Assembly (NCBI GenBank): GCA_026707285.1
Contig: JAPOXD010000048.1
Location: 48,658-112,657, forward strand
Source of the DNA: Chloroflexota bacterium
Lineage (GTDB): Bacteria; Chloroflexota; UBA11872
Direction of reading: 5' to 3'
DNA length: 64,000 nucleotides
The notes beneath the pieces are model-generated. The model was not told where the DNA came from. It did not search any database and saw only the letters and a program-made list of their open reading frames with translations. The translations under genes were made by a program, and so were the position numbers. Shown here one piece after another: positions 1 through 8,428 of this stretch. Position 1 is the first letter of the stretch. Every line of letters begins with the position of its first letter.

Positions 1-94
1 CGAGAACACGCCAATGCTGCTGGAGTCGTTCTATCGGACTCTGCCGCCGGCTGAGCAGGAACTCCTCCGACGCGTGCCGAGGACGGATGACTGA
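1..94 (+). CDS. C-terminal fragment of an unidentified protein
   Basis: The window opens inside a reading frame (codons begin at base 2) that runs 30 residues to a TGA at 92-94. The visible tail, containing ESFYRTLPPAEQELLRRV, looks like an amphipathic helix and is too short to assign to a family. The stop overlaps the ATG of the next gene (87-89), so the two are probably translationally coupled. The function is unknown. Confidence 0.45.
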   Translation, partial: ENTPMLLESFYRTLPPAEQELLRRVPRTDD

Positions 95-668
95 GCCGGC
101 ACGCTCCGCGTCTAGGAACGGTCGGGGGAAGCGGGTCCACATCAAAGAGGGTGTAGTCCTCAAGCCCTACGACCCGCAATGGCCGGCCATGTATGAGAAG
201 GCGCGCGCGGAGCTTGTCGCGTGTATCAGCCAGCACATCCTGCGAATCGAACACGTCGGCAGCACGTCCATACCTGGACTGGCTGCCAAGCCAACGATTG
301 ACATTCTTGTGGGCGTGCGCGATTGGGACGATGCCAGGATCACCATTGCGCCGCTAACCGACATCGGATGGGGATACGTTGGCGAGTACGGTATCCCGCG
401 CCGGCACTATTTTCGCCGGGGCGCCGTGAGCGGTCGCCGCACACACCACCTGCACATGCTCGAAGTGACGCACCCGGAGTGGGAGGCCATGCTGTCGTTT
501 CGAGACTACCTCCGCGGCCATCCGAAAGCCTCGGCCGATTACGAACGCCTGAAATACGACCTCGCGCGCAGAAACCTCGACGGGCCGGGCTACCAGGCGG
601 CGAAGGCGCCGTTCATCCAGGGAATCCTCGAGCGGGCGCGCGGCACTTGCCCCACAACGGATGGCTGA
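87..668 (+). CDS. GrpB/UPF0157 family protein, copy 1
   Basis: This 193-residue protein has the GrpB (UPF0157) hallmark: a PYDPQWP segment near residues 28-34, followed by EHVGSTSIPGL and KPTIDILVGV near residues 55-78. The family has a nucleotidyltransferase fold in which the hG[GS] turn and downstream acidic residues form the active site, but its substrates are mostly unknown. A conserved HxH-like segment (HHLHMLEV) follows mid-protein. The start overlaps the upstream stop by eight bases, and its own stop overlaps the ATG of a second GrpB copy, so this is a coupled pair. The family call is firm and the biochemical role is open. Confidence 0.88.
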   Translation: MTEPARSASRNGRGKRVHIKEGVVLKPYDPQWPAMYEKARAELVACISQHILRIEHVGSTSIPGLAAKPTIDILVGVRDWDDARITIAPLTDIGWGYVGEYGIPRRHYFRRGAVSGRRTHHLHMLEVTHPEWEAMLSFRDYLRGHPKASADYERLKYDLARRNLDGPGYQAAKAPFIQGILERARGTCPTTDG

Positions 669-1230
669 GGCGAAACGCCCAATCGTTCGCGTGCCGGCGG
701 AGACCCGTCTGGTCGTCGTCCCCTACAACCCGGAGTGGCCGGCCATGTACGACCGAGAACGCGCCGAGATCGACGCCTGCATCGGCCAGCACATCCTTTG
801 CATCGAGCACGCGGGCGGCACCGCCATACCGGGCATGGCCGGGAAGCCGACGGTCGACATCCTGGTGGGCGTCCACGATTGGGACGAAGCCAGAGTCACT
901 TTCGGGCCGTTGGCCGCAATTGGATGGGAGTTCCGCGGCGAGCGCGGTATGCCGCGGCGGCACCTCTTTCGTCGGCTCAATGCGCAGGGCCGCCGCACGC
1001 ACCAGCTGCACATGCTCGAAGTCACGCATCCCCAATGGGAGGCGATGCTGCTCTTCCGCGACTACGTCCGCAGCCATCCGGATGCGGCAGCGGAGTACCA
1101 GCAGCTGAAGCTCGACCTCGCGCGACGGTTCCCCGACCGGCGGGGCAAATACACCGCGGGAAAAGAGGCGTTCGTGATGTACGTGCTGGCGCAGGCGCGG
1201 CGAGCGCGTGAGGACGGGCGAGACGCGTGA
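661..1230 (+). CDS. GrpB/UPF0157 family protein, copy 2
   Basis: This 189-residue paralogue of the preceding gene begins at an ATG eight bases inside its stop. It keeps the family layout: PYNPEWP, then EHAGGTAIPGMAGKPTVDIL, then HQLHMLEVTHP. The turn reads GGT where copy 1 reads GST; both fit the general hG[GS] nucleotidyltransferase pattern, so loss of activity cannot be concluded. The tandem arrangement with coupled starts suggests local duplication and divergence. A specific substrate cannot be named from sequence. Confidence 0.87.
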   Translation: MAEAKRPIVRVPAETRLVVVPYNPEWPAMYDRERAEIDACIGQHILCIEHAGGTAIPGMAGKPTVDILVGVHDWDEARVTFGPLAAIGWEFRGERGMPRRHLFRRLNAQGRRTHQLHMLEVTHPQWEAMLLFRDYVRSHPDAAAEYQQLKLDLARRFPDRRGKYTAGKEAFVMYVLAQARRAREDGRDA

Positions 1231-1302
1231 TTCCGAGGTCGATCTGACCCGCTCGCCGCTAGAATTGACACCACGAGGTCGCCTGGATGAAGGGCCGGCG
1301 CC

Positions 1303-2151
1303 ATGTCGCTCTCCGACCAACAACTTTCGTTCTTCGAAACCTTCGGCTACCTGACCTTTCCCGGAGCCTTCGCCGACGAAGCCGAGAGGATTACTGACGA
1401 GTTCGAAACGGTGTGGGCGGAGCACGGCGGCGGCCACAACCAGCAGGCGCACGATCATGAGCGTCGGTCGGCGCTGGTGCCGTTCATCGACCAGAGCGAA
1501 TATCTGAGCGCGCTGCTGGACGACCCACGGGTCGACGGCGTCGTCAGCGCGTTGCTTGGCGACGACTACAACTACACCGGGAGCGACGGCAACTTCTACG
1601 TGGGCGACACGCGTTGGCACTCCGACGGGTTCGCCCGCATGAAATACCGCTCCATCAAGATCGCGTTGTACCTGGATCCCGTCACGCGCGACTCGGGGTG
1701 CCTGCGAGTGATTCCCGGCAGCCACATTCGCGGTGACGGCTATGCCGAGTCCCTCCAGGAGATCATGCCAAGCAGTCGGTCAACGTCGCTCGAGGAGCAC
1801 CTGGGCGTCGAGGGCCGCGACGTGCCGGCGGTGGCGCTGGAATCGCAACCGGGCGACATGGTGCTGTTCATTCACGACCTGAAGCACGCGTCGTTCGGGG
1901 GCGGAACCCGCCGGCGCATGTTCACGATCAATATGTCTGAGCGCTTCCACGACGACGATTTGGAGGCGCTGCGAGAGGACGTTGCGACGATGGTCAGGTT
2001 CTGGGCCGAGCGGGCGTACGGCGACGCGATGATCCGAACCGCCGGTCCGGACCGCATGCGGCATCTGGAGCAACGGCTGGCCAACGACGACCACCTTCCC
2101 GAGCTTGTGCGCCAGGCCCGCCAGGAGATGAGCGAGCCGTCGCGCAGCTAG
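1303..2151 (+). CDS. Phytanoyl-CoA dioxygenase (PhyH) family protein
   Basis: This 282-residue protein belongs to the Fe(II)/2-oxoglutarate-dependent PhyH family. The iron triad is visible as H106 and D108 (WHSDG) plus H195 (LKHASF), and an arginine at 203-205 (GGTRRRMF) is placed to bind 2-oxoglutarate. GYLTFPGAF near residues 15-23 is the usual N-terminal signature, and the length matches the family. The bacterial substrate range is wide (fatty acyl, quaternary amine, natural product), so the substrate is not predicted. A hairpin directly after the stop may end transcription. Confidence 0.88.
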   Translation: MSLSDQQLSFFETFGYLTFPGAFADEAERITDEFETVWAEHGGGHNQQAHDHERRSALVPFIDQSEYLSALLDDPRVDGVVSALLGDDYNYTGSDGNFYVGDTRWHSDGFARMKYRSIKIALYLDPVTRDSGCLRVIPGSHIRGDGYAESLQEIMPSSRSTSLEEHLGVEGRDVPAVALESQPGDMVLFIHDLKHASFGGGTRRRMFTINMSERFHDDDLEALREDVATMVRFWAERAYGDAMIRTAGPDRMRHLEQRLANDDHLPELVRQARQEMSEPSRS

Positions 2152-2157
2152 CCCGCG

Positions 2158-2180
2158 GGGGCTCTCCCAACAGGAGCCCC
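2158..2180 (+). terminator. Possible hairpin terminator after the PhyH-type gene
   Basis: A GGGGCTC / GAGCCCC stem of seven base pairs with a nine-base loop starts seven bases after the stop codon at 2151. There is only a short TT after the stem, so it may be a weak intrinsic terminator or an mRNA 3'-end stabiliser. Confidence 0.35.
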
Positions 2181-2194
2181 TTGCGTGACCTCTT

Positions 2195-2221
2195 CGTCAT
2201 TCCGGCGGACGCCGGAATCCA
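2195..2221 (-). repeat. Dispersed palindromic repeat, family A (copy 1)
   Basis: This is the reverse-orientation copy of a 27-bp element whose core is ATTCCCGC-loop-GCGGGAAT flanked by TGG and GACG. Here the stem is ATTCCGGCG / CGCCGGAAT with a two-base loop. Six more copies lie in this window, all intergenic. Confidence 0.7.
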
Positions 2222-2260
2222 GTCCGATCGGATCTGGGGCACGCCGGATGCTTGACATGC

Positions 2261-2285
2261 GGGCAGGTCCAAGACTTGCCCCTAC
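2261..2285 (+). repeat. Dispersed palindromic repeat, family B (degenerate copy)
   Basis: GGGCAGGTC and GACTTGCCC form an imperfect stem around CAA, followed by CCTAC. This resembles the GGGCGGGTTTGAAACCCGCC type of hairpin seen at 23969 and 40319, so it is listed as a degenerate member. Confidence 0.45.
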
Positions 2286-2373
2286 GCCGCTCTGCAAAGG
2301 CCTCCAACGGCAATAAGGAGTTGCCGCTAGGCTGTGACCACGGCCGCAGCGACTAGCCGGCATAGGTGGAGCA

Positions 2374-3669
2374 ATGACAAAAACGATCCCAGGCGACCAC
2401 GAGTGCTTCAGCGAGGACTGGCGGCGCACCGATCCCGACCTCGTGCTCTATCTGCCCGAGGAGCCCTCGTACTGGATCGAGGCGGTGGATCACGTCCTGG
2501 TGGACGTCACGCCGGGCGGCGACCTGCTGGCGATCTTCGCGCTGGCCAGCCAGCCGCACGGGGCCGACTACCGGGTCGCGTACTCACGCAGCGCCGACGG
2601 CGGCCGGACGTGGTCGCCGGTGGGCGTCATTGACGGCCCGGGGGCCAAGCCCGGACAGGTGAGCGCCTTTGGGTTCCCGGTCATCAGCCGGCGCGGGCGC
2701 ATCTACTGCTACTACAACCACGGCCGAGCGATCGGCGACAGCTATCAGACCAGCTTTCTGCGCTGCAAGTACTCCGACGACGACGGCCGCACGTGGATCG
2801 ACGGGGAAGTGGTGATTCCATACCGCTCCAGCGCGAACGACCACCCGGACCGCTCCATCGGCGCCAACTGCGTGGTGTGGCAAAGGCCCATCCGCGACGT
2901 GCACGACCGCCCCATCATCGGATTCACCCGCTGGACGAACTCCTACGTCAAGACGGCGCGCCGCGAGGACGACTTCACCATGTCCCGCCGCGATAGCCAG
3001 GCGGAGTTCATGCGGTTCGAGAACATCGATGAGTCACCGCATCCGCGCGACGTGCAGATCACCTGGCTGCAGGACGACGACACAGCCATTCGCGTGCCGG
3101 TGCCCTACGAGCCGGAGGCCTCGCGCAACTACTCGTACTGCGAGGAGCCGAGCGCGGTGCTGCTGCCCGACGGCCGCCTCTTTACCGTGGCGCGCACGGC
3201 GACGGGGCAGATCTGGTACACGGTTTCGACCGACGACGGCGTCACCTGGCGCCCAACGGAACCGCTGCTGAACCGCGACGATGGCGCGCCCATGCTCAAC
3301 CCGGTCTCGCCGTGTCCCATCTTCGCGCTGGACGACGGTCGGTTCCTGCTGATGCTGCAAAACCACGACGGGCATGGATTCGGCGGTCGCGGGCCCCGCG
3401 ACTTTCATGCGCGGCGTCCGCAGTTCATCGCCGTGGGCGAGTTCCGGACCGACGCCCACCAGCCGATCTGGTTCAGCCAGCCCCAGTTGCTCTTCGACAC
3501 GCAGAACATCGGGGTGTTTCCCTTCTATATGAAGTGGCTGTCAATGTACGCCAGCGTCACGGAGCACCGCGGCGAGCGCATCCTGTGGTACGCCGACCGC
3601 AAGATCTTCGGCCTGGGACGCTACATCACCGACGAGCTGCTGGCCCCGTTGACGGCGCCCTCGGAGTAG
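2374..3669 (+). CDS. Sialidase-like BNR-repeat (exo-alpha-sialidase fold) protein
   Basis: This 431-residue protein carries at least three Asp-box (BNR) motifs of the S-x-D-x-G-x-T-W type: SADGGRTW near residue 72, SDDDGRTW near 133 and STDDGVTW near 285. These are structural turns of the six-bladed sialidase beta-propeller. No signal peptide is visible, so it is probably cytoplasmic or exported by another route. An arginine triad could not be assigned confidently. It sits between two dioxygenase genes on the same strand, which hints at a sugar or glycoconjugate catabolic cluster. True sialidase activity is only one option, since many such proteins act on other substrates. Confidence 0.78.
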   Translation: MTKTIPGDHECFSEDWRRTDPDLVLYLPEEPSYWIEAVDHVLVDVTPGGDLLAIFALASQPHGADYRVAYSRSADGGRTWSPVGVIDGPGAKPGQVSAFGFPVISRRGRIYCYYNHGRAIGDSYQTSFLRCKYSDDDGRTWIDGEVVIPYRSSANDHPDRSIGANCVVWQRPIRDVHDRPIIGFTRWTNSYVKTARREDDFTMSRRDSQAEFMRFENIDESPHPRDVQITWLQDDDTAIRVPVPYEPEASRNYSYCEEPSAVLLPDGRLFTVARTATGQIWYTVSTDDGVTWRPTEPLLNRDDGAPMLNPVSPCPIFALDDGRFLLMLQNHDGHGFGGRGPRDFHARRPQFIAVGEFRTDAHQPIWFSQPQLLFDTQNIGVFPFYMKWLSMYASVTEHRGERILWYADRKIFGLGRYITDELLAPLTAPSE

Positions 3670-3752
3670 CCCGGATTTCGGCGGGGCGCTGCTACGATTG
3701 GCGCCCCAACTCCCGCAGGACGCGCGGGGCTCCCCGAAATCGAGACGGCTCC

Positions 3753-4607
3753 ATGGCGATAGAGGTCAGGCCGATTTCGCGCGCCCTCGGCGCGGAGGTC
3801 ATTGGCGCCGACTTGACGCAGCCGGACGACGACGAGCAATTCGAGACGATCCACCAGGCGTTGCTGGATCACAACGTGGTGGTCATTCGCGACCAGCAGA
3901 TCTCGCCGGCGGACCACGCGGCGTTTAGCGGCCGGTTCGGCAAGCTCGAGCTCCACGTGTTGAACCAATTTCTGCTGCCCGAGCAGCCCGAGGTCCTGGT
4001 GCTGTCCAACAAGCACGTGAACGGAGTGCCCGTGGGGCTGCAAGACGCGGGCCGCGAGTGGCATAGCGACCTCTCCTACATGCGGCTCCCCTCGCTTGGC
4101 TCGTTGCTGTACGCGTTGGAAATCCCGCCGACCGGCGGCGACACGCTGTACGCCAATCTCTACTCGGCCTACGAGACGCTGTCGCCCGAGATGAAGGAAC
4201 GCGTCGAAGGGCTTCGCCTACGGCACTCCTACGCCGACTTCATCAATCGCCGGTTTCAGGAATCCGCCATGGAGCGGCCCACCCTGACCGCGGAGCAGGC
4301 GGCCAAGGTGCCCACGGCCGTCCATCCGCTGGTGCGCACGCATCCGGAAACCGGTCGCAAGGCGCTGTACGTCAGCCCGTCGCTCGTCGCCGGAATCGAC
4401 GGCCTGGACGACGCCGAGGGCCAGGCGCTGCTGCAAGAGCTCAATGACCACGCCACGCAACCCGAGTTCGTCTACCGGCACGTGTGGCAGCTCCACGACA
4501 TCGTGTTCTGGGACAACCGCTGCACGCTGCACCAGGCCACGGCGTTCGACCCGAAATACACGCGCCACATGCACCGCACCACGATTCAGGGCGACCTGCC
4601 GGTCTGA
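3753..4607 (+). CDS. TauD/TfdA family 2-oxoglutarate-dependent dioxygenase
   Basis: This 284-residue protein begins at the ATG that opens MAIEVRPISRALGAEV, the typical TauD N-terminus; the frame is open further upstream but overlaps the preceding gene. Iron ligands are H104 and D106 (EWHSDLSYM) and H260 (LHQATAF), with R275 in the R-x-M-x-R motif as the 2-oxoglutarate anchor. Known relatives oxidise taurine, alkylsulfonates, 2,4-D or other small acids. The substrate is not determined here, but a sulfonate or ether link is reasonable. Confidence 0.9.
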   Translation: MAIEVRPISRALGAEVIGADLTQPDDDEQFETIHQALLDHNVVVIRDQQISPADHAAFSGRFGKLELHVLNQFLLPEQPEVLVLSNKHVNGVPVGLQDAGREWHSDLSYMRLPSLGSLLYALEIPPTGGDTLYANLYSAYETLSPEMKERVEGLRLRHSYADFINRRFQESAMERPTLTAEQAAKVPTAVHPLVRTHPETGRKALYVSPSLVAGIDGLDDAEGQALLQELNDHATQPEFVYRHVWQLHDIVFWDNRCTLHQATAFDPKYTRHMHRTTIQGDLPV

Positions 4608-4632
4608 TCACCGGTTGCCGGGTGCATCTCGT

Positions 4633-5460
4633 GTGAGCGCCGGGTCCAGCGAGTCCGGCGATCCCGGCAACTCCTTCACGGCGGCGAATCGCGCCGCCTG
4701 GGACGCGATTGCGGACAAGCGGCAGAAGATTTGGCCGCCGGCGGGCTTCTTCGCCGAGGGCGGGTCGGTGCTCGACAGGCGCGATCGCGAGGCCGCCGGC
4801 GACGTGCGGGGACTGCGGCTGTGCCATCTGCAGTGCGGGAGTGGCGAAGAGGCGCTCTCCTGGGCGAATGCCGGCGCCGAGGTGACGGGCGTCGACATCA
4901 GCCCGAAGCAGATCGAGCTGGCAACCGCCAAGGCCAAGGCAGCCGGCATCTCCGCCGAATTCGTCGTGGCAGACGTCGATGCGCTCTCCGAGGCCCTGCT
5001 GCGCCGGGAGTGGTTTGACATCGTCTACACCGGCGGCGGCGCGCTGGTCTGGATTCCCGACCTTGACCGCTGGGCGGCGTCGGTGCACCGGCTGCTCAAG
5101 CCCGGCGGACGATTCATCTGCCGGGAGGAGCATCCGGTCATCGCCTGCGTCGAGGTGCGTGAGGGCTCGATTGCGCTCGCGGAGGACTACTTCGAGCGTC
5201 AGCCCCAGCCGGCCACCGGTTGGCTTCATTTTCCCGGCGGCGAGAACGCCACCGAGACCTATTGGGGGTTCACGTGGACGCTGGGCGACATCATGACGAG
5301 CTTGGCGCAGGCCGGTCTCCGCATCGAGCGTTTGGCGGAGTTTCCGAGCACGGCCGCGTGGCGGTTCGGTGACGATTTGGAGCATCTTCAGAAACTGCCG
5401 GGCTCGTTTCTCCTCGTCGCCAGCAAGCCTCAGGACACTATTCAACAAGCGCCCGCGTAG
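4633..5460 (+). CDS. Class I SAM-dependent methyltransferase
   Basis: This is a 275-residue protein with a probable GTG start 25 bases after the TauD-like stop; an upstream open extension would overlap that gene and lacks similarity to known methyltransferases. Motif I is LCHLQCGSGEEAL near residues 61-73, followed by VTGVDIS (motif II acid), and FDIVYTGGG and LLKPGGRF as later motifs. It resembles the ubiquinone/type-11 group of small-molecule methyltransferases. It is likely co-transcribed with the dioxygenase, and the substrate is unknown. Confidence 0.85.
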   Translation: MSAGSSESGDPGNSFTAANRAAWDAIADKRQKIWPPAGFFAEGGSVLDRRDREAAGDVRGLRLCHLQCGSGEEALSWANAGAEVTGVDISPKQIELATAKAKAAGISAEFVVADVDALSEALLRREWFDIVYTGGGALVWIPDLDRWAASVHRLLKPGGRFICREEHPVIACVEVREGSIALAEDYFERQPQPATGWLHFPGGENATETYWGFTWTLGDIMTSLAQAGLRIERLAEFPSTAAWRFGDDLEHLQKLPGSFLLVASKPQDTIQQAPA

Positions 5461-5557
5461 GGAGATTGGCTCACGAGCCGCCGACGTGCGAGACAGGCGG
5501 GGTCCGTGGTTCGAGCGGCGCGAGAACGTGAGCGCTTAGAGCTGCGCCCTGTCCAAT

Positions 5558-7291
5558 CTAGTCCCGCCGATCCGCAGCCTCGTCCGTTGTCTGGGCGCTA
5601 CGCAAGGCAGTGAATCGACCGCCGGCTTGGAGAAGCTCGGCGGGCGTCCCCTGTTCGAGCACCCGGCCGCGGTCCATCACGACGATCCGGTCCGCGTCCA
5701 TCACCGTTTCGATCCGGTGGGTGACGACGACCAGGGTGCGGCCGCGCCGCGAGGACGCCAGCGCGAGACGCAGGACTCGCTCGGTCGCCACGTCCAGGGA
5801 GGCGGTGGCTTCGTCAAGAATCAGCAGGCGCGGGTCGCGCAGCAGCGCGCGGGCGATGGCGATGCGCTGCCGCTCGCCGGCGGAGATGCTGTGCCCCTGC
5901 TCACCGACGGTGGTCTCGAGCCCTTGCGGCAATCGGGCAAGGAAGTCTTCGAGCTGGGCGTCCCGCAGCGCCCGCGCCAACTCGTCGGCACCAGCCTCCC
6001 CAGTTGGATAGCGGATGTTGTCGGCAATGGTCGCGTCCCACAGCTTGGGCTCCTGGGGCACGAAGCCGACCTGCCGGCGCAGCCACGAGAGATCGATCTC
6101 GCGCGTGTCGATCCCGTCGACATGTACCGATCCCGCATGCGGCGCGTAGAGCCCGACCAGCAGGTCCAGCAGCGTCGACTTGCCGCTCCCCGTTTCTCCC
6201 ACGATGCCGAGGAATTCGCCCGGCAGCCCTGAGAACGAGACGTCGAAGACTCCCGCGTCTTCCCTCGAATAGCGAAAGGTGGCTTCGTGGAATTCGACGC
6301 GCGCACCCATATCACCCACCTGAAGTCTCGGCGTCCGGCCGCCGGCCCGTTCCGGAGCCAGGCCGAACACGGCGTCCATCAGTTCATATTCGGCTTGAAC
6401 CCGCGCTCGCTCTGCCTGCAGGGTCAGAAGGCGCTGCAGGGCCGCATAGGCTCGGGGGACCAGCGTCACCGTGGCGATGAGCCCACCGACTGAGAGGTGA
6501 CCACCGGCGATAAGCACGGCGCCGAGTCCGAAGACCGCCGCAGTCACCAGCACCTGAGCAGCCGGGGCCACGTGCGCGATCACCAAGTCGTGGAGGACGA
6601 CGGTCTTGGACCTCACCTGCCACACGCTGTCGATCCAAGCCAGCCATCGACGCTGCTCGCGCGCCGTGGCGTCGAAAACGCGCACAACCCGAATGCCCGC
6701 CAACACTTCCTGCAGGAATACCTGCCCTCGCTGGAGACGACGCAACAACTCCTGATTGAGGCGGGTCGACAGCGGTCCCAGGCGGGCGGCGCCAAGCGTC
6801 GTCGCGGGAATGGCGATCACAGCCAGCAGCCCCAGTTGCCAGTCGACCACAAGCATGGCTATTCCGGCGGCCGCCAGCACAAAGGACTGCGAGATGGCGG
6901 GAAGCAGCGATTCCTTGACGTACACGTCGCCGATCCGCCCACATGATCTGGTGAGTCGAAAGACCAGTTGCTCGGTCGGGATCTCCTCGAGCTCCTCGAA
7001 CCGGGCAGTGGCGACGGTGTTGAAGGCGCGTTCGCGAAGATGCATTGACACTCCCTCGCCAATCGCGGCTCGCATGTAGGTCTCAACGGACGCCAAAAGG
7101 AGCTGCACGAAGGCCGCTCCGGCCATCCCGCCGGCGAGCGCCGCCGCCAATCGGAGGTCGCCAACGGGCAGGGCGTGATCGATCAGGGCGGCGACAAGCA
7201 GGGCCGGAACAATGCCGACGGCCGCCCCGCCGAGCATCAGCCCGGACGTGAGCGCAATGGACCGCCAGCGCCGACGCAGCTCTCGCTGCAC
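5558..7291 (-). CDS. ABC transporter, fused permease/ATPase (exporter type)
   Basis: This 577-residue half-transporter has a six-helix membrane domain (residues about 12-310) followed by an ATPase. The Walker A GETGSGKS is at about 365, the Q-loop VPQEPKLW near 412, the signature ISAGERQ near 469, Walker B LLILDEA near 489 and the H-loop THR near 525. The signature has SAGER rather than SGGQ, a tolerated variant. The GTG at 7291 was chosen because it gives the usual exporter length; a TTG at 7483 would add 64 residues with no family resemblance and would overlap a likely promoter for the divergent gene. It probably works as a homodimer, and the substrate is unknown. Confidence 0.88.
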   Translation of the reverse strand: MQRELRRRWRSIALTSGLMLGGAAVGIVPALLVAALIDHALPVGDLRLAAALAGGMAGAAFVQLLLASVETYMRAAIGEGVSMHLRERAFNTVATARFEELEEIPTEQLVFRLTRSCGRIGDVYVKESLLPAISQSFVLAAAGIAMLVVDWQLGLLAVIAIPATTLGAARLGPLSTRLNQELLRRLQRGQVFLQEVLAGIRVVRVFDATAREQRRWLAWIDSVWQVRSKTVVLHDLVIAHVAPAAQVLVTAAVFGLGAVLIAGGHLSVGGLIATVTLVPRAYAALQRLLTLQAERARVQAEYELMDAVFGLAPERAGGRTPRLQVGDMGARVEFHEATFRYSREDAGVFDVSFSGLPGEFLGIVGETGSGKSTLLDLLVGLYAPHAGSVHVDGIDTREIDLSWLRRQVGFVPQEPKLWDATIADNIRYPTGEAGADELARALRDAQLEDFLARLPQGLETTVGEQGHSISAGERQRIAIARALLRDPRLLILDEATASLDVATERVLRLALASSRRGRTLVVVTHRIETVMDADRIVVMDRGRVLEQGTPAELLQAGGRFTALRSAQTTDEAADRRD

Positions 7292-7416
7292 GCTGGCGGC
7301 CGACTTGGAGGCTTTGGGAGTTTCTCGGTTGGTCGCGATTGCGGGTGCAGGAATCCACGGCGTCGAGACTCCAATAGTCTGACGGCAATTCCCGGCGTCG
7401 TCAGTGCCGATTCCCG

Positions 7417-7446
7417 CTGAGACTTCGTCAGAACGGGGCTTATAAT
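7417..7446 (+). promoter_or_regulatory. Putative sigma-70-type promoter for the sugar isomerase-like gene
   Basis: CTGAGA (four of six matches to TTGACA) and a perfect TATAAT at 7441-7446 are separated by 18 bases. They lie about 107 bases upstream of the ATG at 7554. This is a match to the general bacterial consensus only. Confidence 0.4.
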
Positions 7447-7553
7447 GAAGTGCGCCAAATGAACGCAGCCCGCCGCGCGCCAATCATTCTCTTTCGACCT
7501 TTCGCGATTGGCAGGGCGACCCCCCTAGCTTCTGCCCACGTCGTGAGGGCGCC

Positions 7554-8402
7554 ATGAAGCTCGGCTACTTTCACAACGGGCACTTTCCGCCGATCGAGTT
7601 CAAGGACTTCGTGCGCTGGGGCGCGGCCAATGGCTATCAGGCCATCGACGTGCCGCTGTTCCAGCCCGACGCGCGCGCCATCTGCGAGCGTCACGGCCTG
7701 GAGCCGACATCCACCACGGGCATGATCTGCCAGCCGATTGCCACCGATGCTGAGGCGCGGGCGGATCAAGCCGCCCACGCGCGGCGGGCGTTGGACTACG
7801 CCGCCGCCGAGCACATCCCGCTGGCGTGGCTCGGGCACCAGATGGCGCCGGACCTTGGGTTCGACGCCAACGTGCGCCTGTTCGCGGAGGGCGCGGCGCC
7901 GGTACTGGACCACGCGCAGCGCGTCGGCGTGCGCCTGGTGATGGAGAACTGGGCCGACGGGGGACGCAACCTGGCCTATGCCCCGGCGCACTGGGAGGCG
8001 ATTTTCGACGCCGTCCCGCACGAGGCGCTGGGGCTGTGCTTCGATCCATCGCACCTTGTTTGGCTGGGCATCGACTATCTCCGCGCGGCGCGCGAGTTCG
8101 GCCCGCGCATCTACCAGGCACACGCCAAGGACACCGAGTTCCTACCCGAGGCGCGCTACCGCTTCGGCGTCATTGGCGCCGAGCGCGGGCGGATTGGCCA
8201 GGGAAGCTATCGCTTTCGGATTCCGGGATTCGGCGTGATCGACTGGCCGGCCTTTATCACCGCGCTGCTCGACGTCGGCTACGACGGGCCGCTGGTCGTG
8301 GAGCACGAGGATCCGTTCTGGAGCGCCAGGACCGACCCCGAGAACGACGCGCTCAAGGGATTAGTGCTGGCCCAACGGTTTCTGGCGCCGCTGCTAGTCT
8401 AG
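7554..8402 (+). CDS. Sugar phosphate isomerase/epimerase-like TIM barrel protein
   Basis: This 282-residue protein is of the AP-endonuclease-2/xylose-isomerase-like family. Four metal-ligand-type segments are visible in barrel order: VMENWADGG, CFDPSHLVW, QAHAKDTEF and VVEHEDPFW, giving the expected Glu, Asp/His, His and Glu ligands. A GAGGG-like ribosome site precedes the ATG. Relatives include IolE/IolI, tagatose epimerases and inosose isomerases. It is transcribed away from the ABC exporter. A sugar or inositol catabolic role is likely, but the exact reaction cannot be assigned. Confidence 0.85.
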   Translation: MKLGYFHNGHFPPIEFKDFVRWGAANGYQAIDVPLFQPDARAICERHGLEPTSTTGMICQPIATDAEARADQAAHARRALDYAAAEHIPLAWLGHQMAPDLGFDANVRLFAEGAAPVLDHAQRVGVRLVMENWADGGRNLAYAPAHWEAIFDAVPHEALGLCFDPSHLVWLGIDYLRAAREFGPRIYQAHAKDTEFLPEARYRFGVIGAERGRIGQGSYRFRIPGFGVIDWPAFITALLDVGYDGPLVVEHEDPFWSARTDPENDALKGLVLAQRFLAPLLV

Positions 8403-8428
8403 ACATCCAGTAGTCGACGTCGAGTTCG

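Noticed and set aside
613..1725. Long minus-strand open frame (370 codons) across the GrpB and PhyH genes
   Set aside because: It lies antisense to three genes with clear family motifs, and its protein has Arg/Val/His-rich low-complexity composition typical of GC-rich antisense frames.
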